Assembly (NCBI GenBank): GCA_048058975.1
Contig: JBLLNP010000010.1
Location: 62,001 to 126,000, forward strand
DNA from: RHLJ01 sp048058975
Lineage (GTDB): Bacteria; Bacteroidota; Rhodothermia; Balneolales; Balneolaceae
DNA length: 64,000 bases
Direction: 5' to 3'
Made by a program: the position numbers and the translations under genes. Below the pieces are notes generated by a model. That model worked only from the letters and a program-made list of their open reading frames with translations. It searched no databases and had not been told where the DNA came from. This document shows, piece by piece, positions 1 to 7,436 of the stretch. Every line of letters starts with the position of its first letter. Position 1 is the stretch's first letter.

Positions 1-2
1 GG

Positions 3-530
3 AGCGGTATAACTACCTATAACCTAAGTACTACTAATGGAGTGATTTCTACTACTGGTCGTGTTGATGTTGAAGGTGTTATAAAAGGGCAGATAACTCT
101 GCATTCTGAGTCTTTGATTGAGATAGATGGTGATATCACCTATTTTACTAATCCACTTGTGGATTCCAGTTCTACTGATATGCTGGGCATAGTTAGCGAA
201 GATAACGTACGTATTGATGAAAATGCTCATTCGGCATCGGGTTCTCTCGATTTAGATATTCACGCTTCCATTATGGCAATGAATACCTCATTTTATGTAG
301 AGAATTATGCTTCCTATAGCCCCAGAGGCTCCTTAAACCTACTTGGTGGCCTTATTCAAAGAAACCGGGGTCCAGTTGGCACTTTTTCCGGAACAACTAT
401 TGTATCCGGCTTTTCTAAAAACTATCAATATGATGGTCGTTTGAAAGGATCTATTCCTCCACATTTTCCAAGAGAAAGTATATTCTCTATTGTGTATTGG
501 AAAGATGAAGTTGTAAAGGTTACAAATTAA
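3..530 (+). CDS. DUF4900-type surface/pilus-assembly protein, C-terminal part
   Basis: The reading frame is open from the first bases of the window, so only the C-terminal ~175 residues are seen and the true start lies upstream. The visible part has a pattern I associate with DUF4900 domains: a GDITYFTNP stretch, LGIVSEDNVRI, IHASIMAMNTSF, then GGLIQRNRGPVGTF and a C-terminal YDGRL..PPHFP. In that family this region is thought to be an extracellular beta-helix-like domain, sometimes behind a PilX-like N-terminus. It precedes a secreted protein by only 4 bases and a pilin-like cluster, so an envelope role is likely. The link to the pilus genes is inference. Family assignment is moderate because the N-terminus is missing. 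Confidence 0.6.
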   Translation, partial: SGITTYNLSTTNGVISTTGRVDVEGVIKGQITLHSESLIEIDGDITYFTNPLVDSSSTDMLGIVSEDNVRIDENAHSASGSLDLDIHASIMAMNTSFYVENYASYSPRGSLNLLGGLIQRNRGPVGTFSGTTIVSGFSKNYQYDGRLKGSIPPHFPRESIFSIVYWKDEVVKVTN

Positions 531-534
531 ACTA

Positions 535-930
535 ATGAGAACTATTTTCACCCTACTCCTTCTGGGGGTATTTTCTCTGTTCGGCTCTTCTACTATTGAA
601 GCGCGGCAGCAAGTAACATTTAACGTTAATTTGAAACCTCAACTTGAGGATAGCATATTCGTTCCCGGAAGAGATCAACTACAACTTGTGGGAAATTTAC
701 AACCTATCAATACAGCTCGTCCTTATTTTTTAACAGATACGGAACCGATCGATAGCGTTTACAGTGTAACTATTACATTCCCTGGTAGATTTCGAAATCA
801 GACTCTTATCTACAATTTCGAGATGACTGTTAACTACATCAAACAAAAAGAAAGCCTGGAACGCAGGCTGCTTCTGCGTACGGGTGAAGTGGAATTGGAC
901 GCACTATATTTCAATGCTTTTGCCTGGTAG
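535..930 (+). CDS. Small secreted protein of unknown function
   Basis: 131 residues, with a clear Sec signal peptide (residues 1-23, ending IEA-RQQ). The mature part is all-beta in character: a VTFNVNL strand, an FVPGRDQLQLVGN segment and LIYNFEMTV. This loosely resembles a starch-binding CBM20-like or immunoglobulin-like fold, but I cannot assign a family. It starts 4 bases after the DUF4900-type gene and probably shares its transcript. It lies just upstream of the DUF4402 genes and may be another surface component. No catalytic motif is visible. Confidence 0.6.
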   Translation: MRTIFTLLLLGVFSLFGSSTIEARQQVTFNVNLKPQLEDSIFVPGRDQLQLVGNLQPINTARPYFLTDTEPIDSVYSVTITFPGRFRNQTLIYNFEMTVNYIKQKESLERRLLLRTGEVELDALYFNAFAW

Positions 931-1028
931 CCTGATAAAGGATTACAATCTGTTAATTAAGAAACATTAACTGGTTAAAAAGTGCTGGATATGCAATCTT
1001 TAACTTAAAAGATTACACATTCAATCTC

Positions 1029-1544
1029 ATGAGGCAGTTAGCATTTCTGGTTACCATTTTTACTTTTTTGTCCTTCACCTCCTCTGTATCAGCTCAGGAC
1101 AATGACCCAAGGCCCAGCGTTACTGCCTTAGTAAATATTTCTGCCCAGGTAGTACAATCCATTCAGCTCATAACAGTTAATTCCATGACCTTTGGAAATG
1201 TGCAACCGGGACAGCTTGAGATATACGTTAACCCCATCAACGATGTAAATGCCGGTTATATGATTGCCGTTGGAACACCTGGTGCAGAATTCCGGCTCGA
1301 TTTTCAGCAAGTACGAAACCTTACCAATGTGGAAGACGAAGGTTTTCTCACTTTCCAATACGAACTTTCCGGTAACGATACAGAAGACCAGTCCAGTTCT
1401 GAATTAATAGAAAATGAAAACCGTAGCATCGTTTTTAATGCGGATGGAGAATATCACATCTGGGTTGGTGGACGAGTTAACATTGAGAATGCAACCCCTG
1501 GTAGTTACGAAGGCGATTTTACTATCGAAATAGATTATATCTGA
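1029..1544 (+). CDS. DUF4402-like secreted pilin-type protein 1
   Basis: 171 residues with a signal peptide of about 22 residues (ending SVSA-QDN). A short strand SMTFGNVQPG after the N-terminus matches the typical DUF4402 opening, and the protein ends in a beta strand, FTIEIDYI. The penultimate residue is Tyr and a Gly sits at position -14 (GSYEGDFTIEIDYI). This is the C-terminal signature that chaperones recognise in classical chaperone-usher pilins. It is followed 4 bases later by a second family member and is upstream of a chaperone and usher, so a pilus or fimbrial subunit is the best reading. Function is inferred, not proven. Confidence 0.7.
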   Translation: MRQLAFLVTIFTFLSFTSSVSAQDNDPRPSVTALVNISAQVVQSIQLITVNSMTFGNVQPGQLEIYVNPINDVNAGYMIAVGTPGAEFRLDFQQVRNLTNVEDEGFLTFQYELSGNDTEDQSSSELIENENRSIVFNADGEYHIWVGGRVNIENATPGSYEGDFTIEIDYI

Positions 1545-1548
1545 GCTA

Positions 1549-2151
1549 ATGTGCAAACTGCATCAAATAGCACTAACTGCATTAATTCTCTTAATCAGTT
1601 TTACGTCTAATGCTCAGGAGATCAATTTTGGAACTTTCAGTAGTTCATATTCTATGACGGTTACCCCAACAAATGGGACAACACTTAATTTCGGGCAATT
1701 AATCTCAGGCGATGTAGATCCCGTAACAATAGCTCTGGACGATTTCGAAACGATTATTATTAGCGTTACAGGAGTAAAGTATCTGGATGTATTTGTACAA
1801 ATCACTGCTCCTGATTACATAATCAAAGACGATCAACCCGGATGCGTAACCGATAATTGCAGAGTACCCTTTACCCTTTCCGCGGCTTATGCGAACAAAG
1901 GAATGGAAAACAGCAACCAGGCAGTCATTATGAATGTACTCTCTAATTCTGCCAGTGCCCTCTTCCCGATAAGATCGAGAGGAAACGCGCCTCCCGGCCC
2001 TCCCCCAACTCCTGTGTACGAAGGATATAATCCAGCCTTGTATGAAGATACAGCCTATATCTATGTGTATGGAAGTCTTGCTGCAGGCACTTACGATGCC
2101 GGAACCTACACTTCTTTAACTGATATTTCAGTGATGGTTTCCTATGATTAA
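1549..2151 (+). CDS. DUF4402-like secreted pilin-type protein 2
   Basis: 200 residues, signal peptide 1-22 (SNA-QEI). It shows the family hallmark LNFGQLISG and ends in SVMVSYD with a penultimate Tyr and a Gly 16 residues from the end. A CVTDNC pair could form a disulfide, and a Pro/Gly-rich loop (PPGPPPTPV) precedes the last strands. It is a clear paralogue of the next protein (shared YVYG.. and ..G.Y...L..... YD endings), with which it overlaps by 8 bases, so the two are translationally coupled. Likely a minor pilus subunit or tip-type protein; the precise role is unknown. Confidence 0.7.
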   Translation: MCKLHQIALTALILLISFTSNAQEINFGTFSSSYSMTVTPTNGTTLNFGQLISGDVDPVTIALDDFETIIISVTGVKYLDVFVQITAPDYIIKDDQPGCVTDNCRVPFTLSAAYANKGMENSNQAVIMNVLSNSASALFPIRSRGNAPPGPPPTPVYEGYNPALYEDTAYIYVYGSLAAGTYDAGTYTSLTDISVMVSYD

Positions 2152-2674
2152 GACTGGTAAATACATATCAGCTTTTCTTTTTTTAATTGCTCTTGGATAC
2201 CAAAATTTGAATGCCCAGTTCATAAACCTGCAAATACGAATTGAACCTGAAATAACAGCCAAGGTTGAGCAAAATCTCGATTTCGGAGAATTAGTTATTG
2301 GTTCAGGAGAAAAGTATATAGGCCTTGGCGATTTGAATATGGGCGTGTTCAGTATTCGTGCGCTCTACACCCAAAGCATCTATTTATCTATGAATGCTAC
2401 CGATGCCCTGGTTCACACCAATCCTTTTATAGGAGATCGGATCCCAATCGATTTGAATATTGCTTACAACAACACGGGAAATAACAATGCAAACCGGTCT
2501 ATTGAATTATCTGAAAACCTGGTTTATTTACCTGTGTATGACAATCCCGGCAACCCAAGGCCAAACCCGATCTGGCAGGAACTCTATGTGTATGTGTTCG
2601 GCACCATAGAGGTTGGAGAAGTTGCTACCGGAGAATATTTTTCTGAACTCACCTTGGTTGTACAGTATGATTAA
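2144..2674 (+). CDS. DUF4402-like secreted pilin-type protein 3
   Basis: 176 residues, signal peptide ~1-24 (NLNA-QFI). LDFGELVIGSG is the family strand. The C-terminus GEYFSELTLVVQYD has Gly at -14 and a penultimate Tyr, exactly the classical pilin beta-zipper pattern. It overlaps the upstream paralogue by 8 bases. A weak inverted repeat (TTTCTTAAT / ATTAAGAAA, 2678-2710) follows the stop and may be an attenuator before the next, separately promoted gene. Likely a minor pilin; assignment rests on family resemblance and context. Confidence 0.7.
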   Translation: MIKTGKYISAFLFLIALGYQNLNAQFINLQIRIEPEITAKVEQNLDFGELVIGSGEKYIGLGDLNMGVFSIRALYTQSIYLSMNATDALVHTNPFIGDRIPIDLNIAYNNTGNNNANRSIELSENLVYLPVYDNPGNPRPNPIWQELYVYVFGTIEVGEVATGEYFSELTLVVQYD

Positions 2675-2785
2675 GGGTTTCTTAATAAAACAGGGTATTT
2701 CATTAAGAAATAAAAACCTTCTTAAAACACCCAAAAACGCCATTTTTATCCTTTTCTTAGACGTTTTTAATTAAGACACTCTAAC

Positions 2786-2816
2786 TTGTACCCCTCCAAA
2801 CTAATGGATAAGTTTG
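2786..2816 (+). promoter_or_regulatory. Bacteroidota-type promoter for the major pilin
   Basis: TTG at 2786-2788, a 20-base spacer, then TAAGTTTG at 2809-2816. This fits the Bacteroidota primary-sigma consensus (TTTG, 19-21 bp, TAnnTTTG). It lies about 40 bases before the pilin ATG at 2856. Not experimentally shown. Confidence 0.55.
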
Positions 2817-2855
2817 TATCAGAAATTAACAAACCAACACTCTCAACTTATTACT

Positions 2856-3362
2856 ATGAAAACTTTAAAAACTCTTTCGATCTTTGTTGTTGCTGCTTTT
2901 TTAAGCAATGGTGCTTTCGCACAGGAAACTGCTGATGTAGCTGTTTCTGCTACTGTTGAAGCTGCTTTAGTTCTTACTCCAACAGCGGTTGCTCTTGGAA
3001 CTATTCAAACTGGTGCTGCTTCTATCATTGACGCTAACGCAAATGATGATGCTACTGAAGCTAACTTAGGTACTGGTGCTTCTGCTGGTTCTTTGCAAAT
3101 TACTGGAACTTCTGGTGCAAGCGTTGATGTATCATGGGGAAATGCCACTCTTGATAATGGTTCTAACCCTATCACTTTTACTCCATCTGTATGGTTAGGT
3201 GCTTCTGAGCTTACTACTCCTGCTGGTACTTCAGTAACTTTGACTGGCGGTGATATCACTATCGATGTTGGAGGCGCATTAGCTGCTCCAGGAGGAACTG
3301 GTACCTACAACACTTCTACTGGTTCTGGATCACCAATTACTTTCACAGTTTCTTATAACTAA
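2856..3362 (+). CDS. DUF4402 major pilin candidate
   Basis: 168 residues from the ATG at 2856, which directly starts a signal peptide (MKTLKTLSIFVVAAF..FA-QET). An upstream in-frame start at 2814 would sit inside the promoter and is rejected. This is the most canonical DUF4402 protein here: VALGTIQTG, SLQITGTSG and the C-terminal strand ITFTVSYN with penultimate Tyr (nearest Gly -13). Composition is Ala/Thr/Gly/Ser-rich, as in abundant shaft pilins. It has its own consensus promoter and a strong terminator, unlike its neighbours, which suggests it is made in excess. It lies immediately before the chaperone gene. Probably the main subunit of the pilus; inference. Confidence 0.75.
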   Translation: MKTLKTLSIFVVAAFLSNGAFAQETADVAVSATVEAALVLTPTAVALGTIQTGAASIIDANANDDATEANLGTGASAGSLQITGTSGASVDVSWGNATLDNGSNPITFTPSVWLGASELTTPAGTSVTLTGGDITIDVGGALAAPGGTGTYNTSTGSGSPITFTVSYN

Positions 3363-3376
3363 GAAGGTTAAGAATT

Positions 3377-3416
3377 TAAAAAAGTCTCATTACTTCGGTG
3401 ATGAGACTTTTTTTTT
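3377..3416 (+). terminator. Strong intrinsic terminator with UUCG tetraloop
   Basis: AGTCTCATTAC (3383-3393), loop TTCG, GTGATGAGACT (3398-3408): an 11-bp stem (one G-T pair) capped by a very stable UUCG loop and followed by nine T. It separates the abundant pilin from the assembly and motor genes, which would then be made by read-through or a weaker promoter in 3417-3511. Confidence 0.9.
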
Positions 3417-3511
3417 ATCAGAAAAGACGGAGATTTTCTTCAAATTTAATCTTATATAAAACTTTAGCACTTTTTAGCTATTTTATTACGGGTTCAAATA
3501 AAATTGGAAAA

Positions 3512-4354
3512 ATGAAAAATATCATCTCGTCTATTACTTTCTTCGCATTGCTCCTTTTGCTTTTTCAAGGAGTACTTATTGCTCAGGTAACTATTTCACC
3601 TACCAACTTGTTTATTGACGACAATGCTCAATTTGGTTCTTATATGGTGATTAATGGTTCCAATGAAGCACAGGAAATAAGCATCGATTTCTTCTTCGCC
3701 TATTCCCACTCTGATGAAAACGGAACCAGAGGAATTGTCCAGGATGACTCAGTGAGTGAAAGCCTGTATTCTATCGCCGATAATGTTCGTGCTTTCCCCA
3801 GGAACTTTACCCTTGCCCCGGGCCAACGACAAACGGTTCGCTTAAGAGTTTCAGGCACAAATGAATTACAGGATGGAACCTATTGGTCTCGTATTAAAAC
3901 CACTTCCACCCCGGAAACTCCCCCATTGGAAATTCAGAACAATGACGCAGTTACCGCAAGAGTAGGAATAAAAGTGGAGCAGGTAACCGGACTATTTTTC
4001 AAAAAAGGGAGCGTAACTACCGGAATTGAAATTAATGGGATAGAAACCAGTACCGAAAATGATGGGAATACGCTTAATGTACTTGTTGATTTACTAAGAA
4101 CAGGTAACTCTCCTTTCCTTGGAACTATTACCACAGAAGTTTTAAATGCGCAGGGTTCCAGCGTACTAAGCGACTTCGTTTCAACATCTATCTATTTTGA
4201 CGGCAAGTTCAAACAACAACTTAATATCCAGGATTTACAACCCGGTAGTTACCAGATTAAAGTAACGTTTGAAAGCAGTAGGACTGATATTGATCAAAGC
4301 AGGCTGGTTCAAATGCCTGTTTCAACCCAAACCGTACCATTCTCTATCAGGTGA
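3512..4354 (+). CDS. PapD-like periplasmic pilus chaperone
   Basis: 280 residues from the ATG at 3512, which begins the signal peptide (ending LIA-QVT). The longer in-frame start at 3398 lies inside the terminator hairpin and is rejected. The N-terminal immunoglobulin-like domain shows VTISPTNLFIDD, then YSIADNVRAFPRNFTLAPGQ followed by RQTVRLRV, the usual chaperone pattern in which a proline and a run of hydrophobic strand residues precede the subunit-binding G1 strand. A second beta domain follows (ca. 175-280). The family caps pilin subunits in the periplasm and hands them to the usher. The usher gene follows directly. Family assignment is good; partner pilins are inferred to be the DUF4402 proteins. 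Confidence 0.75.
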   Translation: MKNIISSITFFALLLLLFQGVLIAQVTISPTNLFIDDNAQFGSYMVINGSNEAQEISIDFFFAYSHSDENGTRGIVQDDSVSESLYSIADNVRAFPRNFTLAPGQRQTVRLRVSGTNELQDGTYWSRIKTTSTPETPPLEIQNNDAVTARVGIKVEQVTGLFFKKGSVTTGIEINGIETSTENDGNTLNVLVDLLRTGNSPFLGTITTEVLNAQGSSVLSDFVSTSIYFDGKFKQQLNIQDLQPGSYQIKVTFESSRTDIDQSRLVQMPVSTQTVPFSIR

Positions 4355-4377
4355 CACATTGGTATTCATCATAATTA

Positions 4378-7365
4378 ATTCATTCACTGGTCATTATTTT
4401 ATGTTGTTTATTTAGTTCTACCATTGTAAACGGCCAAAATAGTGATGATGAAGATTTTGAAGTATACCTGTCTTTTCGACACCGCGGAATAATTAACACG
4501 GTTATCATTTCTTATTATAAGAATGATGAATTCTATCTTCCTGTAAACGATATTTTCTCTAAGTTTCAGATTGAAACTGAAATTTCAGGTATTAAAACCT
4601 CCGGGCGCTTTGGCGTAGAACAAACTCCCTATTCTATTGATTTCACAGAACAGGTTATCCGTTTTGGGGATGAAAGTTACACCCTCACCAAAGAAGAGTT
4701 TCTGATTAAAGATCTGGACAATTATATGCCCGCAAGAATATTTAATGAAGTATTCGGGCTTAATTTCGAAGTAGATTTTAATAACCTCGCTCTTTCTCTC
4801 GATACAGAAAAAGAACTACCTATCGTTGAACGTGCAATCAGAAATCAGAGAAGAAATTTAGCCAATCAAAACAGAACGGGGATCTCCTATTTCCCGCTAG
4901 AAAAAAAACGATCCTTCAGTTTGCTGGATGGTGGCTTTGCTGATTATAGTTTCTCATCGGCCACTAACCGTGAACGAACTAATTTTAGTGCAAGTACAGC
5001 TTTAGGGCTTCAACTGGCAGGTGGGGACCTTGAAGGCACTATTTTTGGAAACTACAACAAAGATGATTCCTTTATTGAAACTAATTCACTTCGCTGGAGG
5101 TACGTCATCAGAAACAATCCGGCAATATCAACCATTACAGCTGGACAAACTAACCTTGATGGCGTTGTAAATGCGCCATACACTGGTATTAGACTTACTA
5201 ATCAACCTAATGAACCCAGAAGATTCTTTGATGAGTTTGCAATCGATGGAAATACTTTCCCGCTTTCTGAAGTTGAACTCTACCTGAATAATTCACTTGT
5301 TGACTTCCAGACTGCTGATGACGCCGGGAATTACCGATTCCTCACTCCTTTATATTATGGCTCTTCCCAGCTGGATATCCGAATTTTTGGCCCGACAGGT
5401 CAAACAGTGGAACAATCTTCCAGAATTCAGGTCCCTTTCACTTTTTTACCCAAAGGAGTGCTAAACTATAATCTAAATGCCGGTATTCTGGATAATCCCC
5501 TTTTCGGAACTACAGAACGAACCAATGTTTTTACTGCAAACTCTGCGTTTGGAGTAACAAAATGGATGACTGCAAAAGTAGGGTATGAGTTTTATGAAGG
5601 CTCAGGAATTGTGGAAGATAATTCCGCTTTAACAGGAACTATCTCTTCTCGGCTGCTTTCGAATTATATACTCACCCTCGAAGGTGTTTCAGGTGGGTAT
5701 TACCGCTCTGCTCTTAATGCCGTTTATGCCAGTTCCGCAAGTATTAATGTTGATTATATCAACTTTATTGACAATGCGACAATCTATAACAGTTCGAGTA
5801 ATGATCAACAAATCCTGGCAAATGTCTTCTTCCCCATTTCTCTTGGGAACTTCCCTTTAAGTGTCCGTACCTCCATTTTCTCCCGGTTTAGAGATGACAT
5901 CAGTTTTTCTACGTTTCGTATGGATCTTAATGCTCGTTTGAGGAAGTTGAATTTAAGACTAGGTTATACCGAGCGATTAAACAACTCATTCCAGGTCTTT
6001 AACTTTGAGAATAATTCTACCCTTGAAGCTGCATTAACCTACAACGTACCAAGGACAAGAGACATACCAGGCTTCATTCGCGGCACTTTATTCAGAGGTC
6101 AATTCCGGTACGATCCAAAGGAAAAAAAACCGGAAATATTTGAATTACTGTATTCAAGAAGTGTAACAACCAATGGGAGGTTGCAGCTTACCTTGGGCAG
6201 AAACTTCCAATCAGAATTTAACTCCATTCGCTTCAATTTTGTGATAGATTTTGGGAAAGTAAGGTCTAATTCTACATTTACAATGCTGGGAGATAATTAT
6301 AATGTCACTCAAAACTTCAGGGGATCAGTTGGGTACGACTCTAATTACAAGAACTTTTTATTCACAAGCAGAGACCAGGTAGGAAGATCGGGGGCCGCTG
6401 TTAAGCTATTTGTTGACAACAACAATAATAACACCTTTGACGAAGGAGATGAGCCTATTAACGAAGGCACCATTCGGGTTGGGCGAAGCGGTACATCTTC
6501 TACTCAAAAAGACGGGATTTTTTACTATACACAGATGTTGCCCTATTTCCAGTACAATCTGGAAATGAATAAAGGCTCTATCAGAAACCCTATGCTTGTT
6601 CCCGAACTGGAGAAATTCTCGATTATTACCGATCCCAACTCTTTCAAAAAAATTGAAATTCCGTTTTACATGTCTGGTATTATTGAAGGAGAAGTAATCA
6701 GACAATATCTAAACGGAGGTGAAAAAGGTATTGGTGGTCTTAAACTGGTATTAAGCTCTTTAGAAAAGGATTTTGTTAAAGAAATCAGAACGTATTCTGA
6801 TGGAAGTTTTTATGAATATGAATTGCCTCCGGGTAAATATGAAATTGTTGTAGATCAGGGACAGCTGGACATCCTGAACTCGAAATCTCTCCCTGAAAAA
6901 ATTGAGCTCGAAATCGAAGCTATACCCGAAGGAGACTTCCTTGAGGGAATAAACTTTACCCTTGTCCCTGTTGATTTCGAAGAACAACCTGAGGAAGTAG
7001 AAACCGTAACAGAAGCTCCGGTTACCTTAGCGGATGTCCCCATCGAAATAATTAATTCCCCTGAAGTTATCCTTTATGAACAACAGCTACTTACTAATGT
7101 TGAAAAAGCTTTACGTTTGATTATTCTAACGCAAAATGCCTTCTTCGAAAAAGACTTTGAAACCGCATTTGGCTATATTAATGAGTCACTTAACAACTTC
7201 GAGACGGCACAAGGATACGCTTTAAAAGGCAGTATACAGTATTTTCAGGGAGACCGAACCGGTGCAGTAACCAGCTGGAGAATGGCTTTGCGGTTCGATC
7301 CTGATATTTACATCCCTACTCTCGAAGAGTTAGATCAAAAAGTAACGGTTAGTTCTTCTGAATAA
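4378..7365 (+). CDS. Usher-like outer-membrane protein with C-terminal TPR-like module
   Basis: About 995 residues. The first ordinary ATG is at 4726, but the frame is open and clearly coding back to a stop at 4372. The upstream part encodes a signal-like peptide (LVIILCCLFSSTIVNGQ) and a usher N-terminal-type domain (EVYLSFRHRGIINTVIISYY). No ATG/GTG/TTG exists there, so the start may be ATT 4378 or CTG 4387, or a base may be wrong. The centre is a beta-barrel with a FimD-like segment (SEVELYLNNSLVDFQTADD, then QLDIRIFGPTGQ and VPFTFLPKGVLNYNL). C-terminally come FVDNNNNNTFDEGDEP (SdrD/CarboxypepD-like) and two small beta domains. The last ~90 residues (EKALRLIILTQNAFFEKDF.., ALKGSIQYFQGD) are TPR-like and match the lipoprotein at 9233. 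Ushers secrete and assemble pili across the outer membrane. Confidence 0.75.
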   Translation: MHSLVIILCCLFSSTIVNGQNSDDEDFEVYLSFRHRGIINTVIISYYKNDEFYLPVNDIFSKFQIETEISGIKTSGRFGVEQTPYSIDFTEQVIRFGDESYTLTKEEFLIKDLDNYMPARIFNEVFGLNFEVDFNNLALSLDTEKELPIVERAIRNQRRNLANQNRTGISYFPLEKKRSFSLLDGGFADYSFSSATNRERTNFSASTALGLQLAGGDLEGTIFGNYNKDDSFIETNSLRWRYVIRNNPAISTITAGQTNLDGVVNAPYTGIRLTNQPNEPRRFFDEFAIDGNTFPLSEVELYLNNSLVDFQTADDAGNYRFLTPLYYGSSQLDIRIFGPTGQTVEQSSRIQVPFTFLPKGVLNYNLNAGILDNPLFGTTERTNVFTANSAFGVTKWMTAKVGYEFYEGSGIVEDNSALTGTISSRLLSNYILTLEGVSGGYYRSALNAVYASSASINVDYINFIDNATIYNSSSNDQQILANVFFPISLGNFPLSVRTSIFSRFRDDISFSTFRMDLNARLRKLNLRLGYTERLNNSFQVFNFENNSTLEAALTYNVPRTRDIPGFIRGTLFRGQFRYDPKEKKPEIFELLYSRSVTTNGRLQLTLGRNFQSEFNSIRFNFVIDFGKVRSNSTFTMLGDNYNVTQNFRGSVGYDSNYKNFLFTSRDQVGRSGAAVKLFVDNNNNNTFDEGDEPINEGTIRVGRSGTSSTQKDGIFYYTQMLPYFQYNLEMNKGSIRNPMLVPELEKFSIITDPNSFKKIEIPFYMSGIIEGEVIRQYLNGGEKGIGGLKLVLSSLEKDFVKEIRTYSDGSFYEYELPPGKYEIVVDQGQLDILNSKSLPEKIELEIEAIPEGDFLEGINFTLVPVDFEEQPEEVETVTEAPVTLADVPIEIINSPEVILYEQQLLTNVEKALRLIILTQNAFFEKDFETAFGYINESLNNFETAQGYALKGSIQYFQGDRTGAVTSWRMALRFDPDIYIPTLEELDQKVTVSSSE

Positions 7366-7436
7366 CAATGCATTCGATTAACAACTTACATATCGGATCA
7401 GGTTTTTTACCATGGAAGAAGTACACCCTGAATTGG

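Noticed and set aside
3398..3511. Longer N-terminus of the chaperone from 3398
   Set aside because: The sequence overlaps the terminator hairpin and the extra residues hide the signal peptide that begins at 3512.
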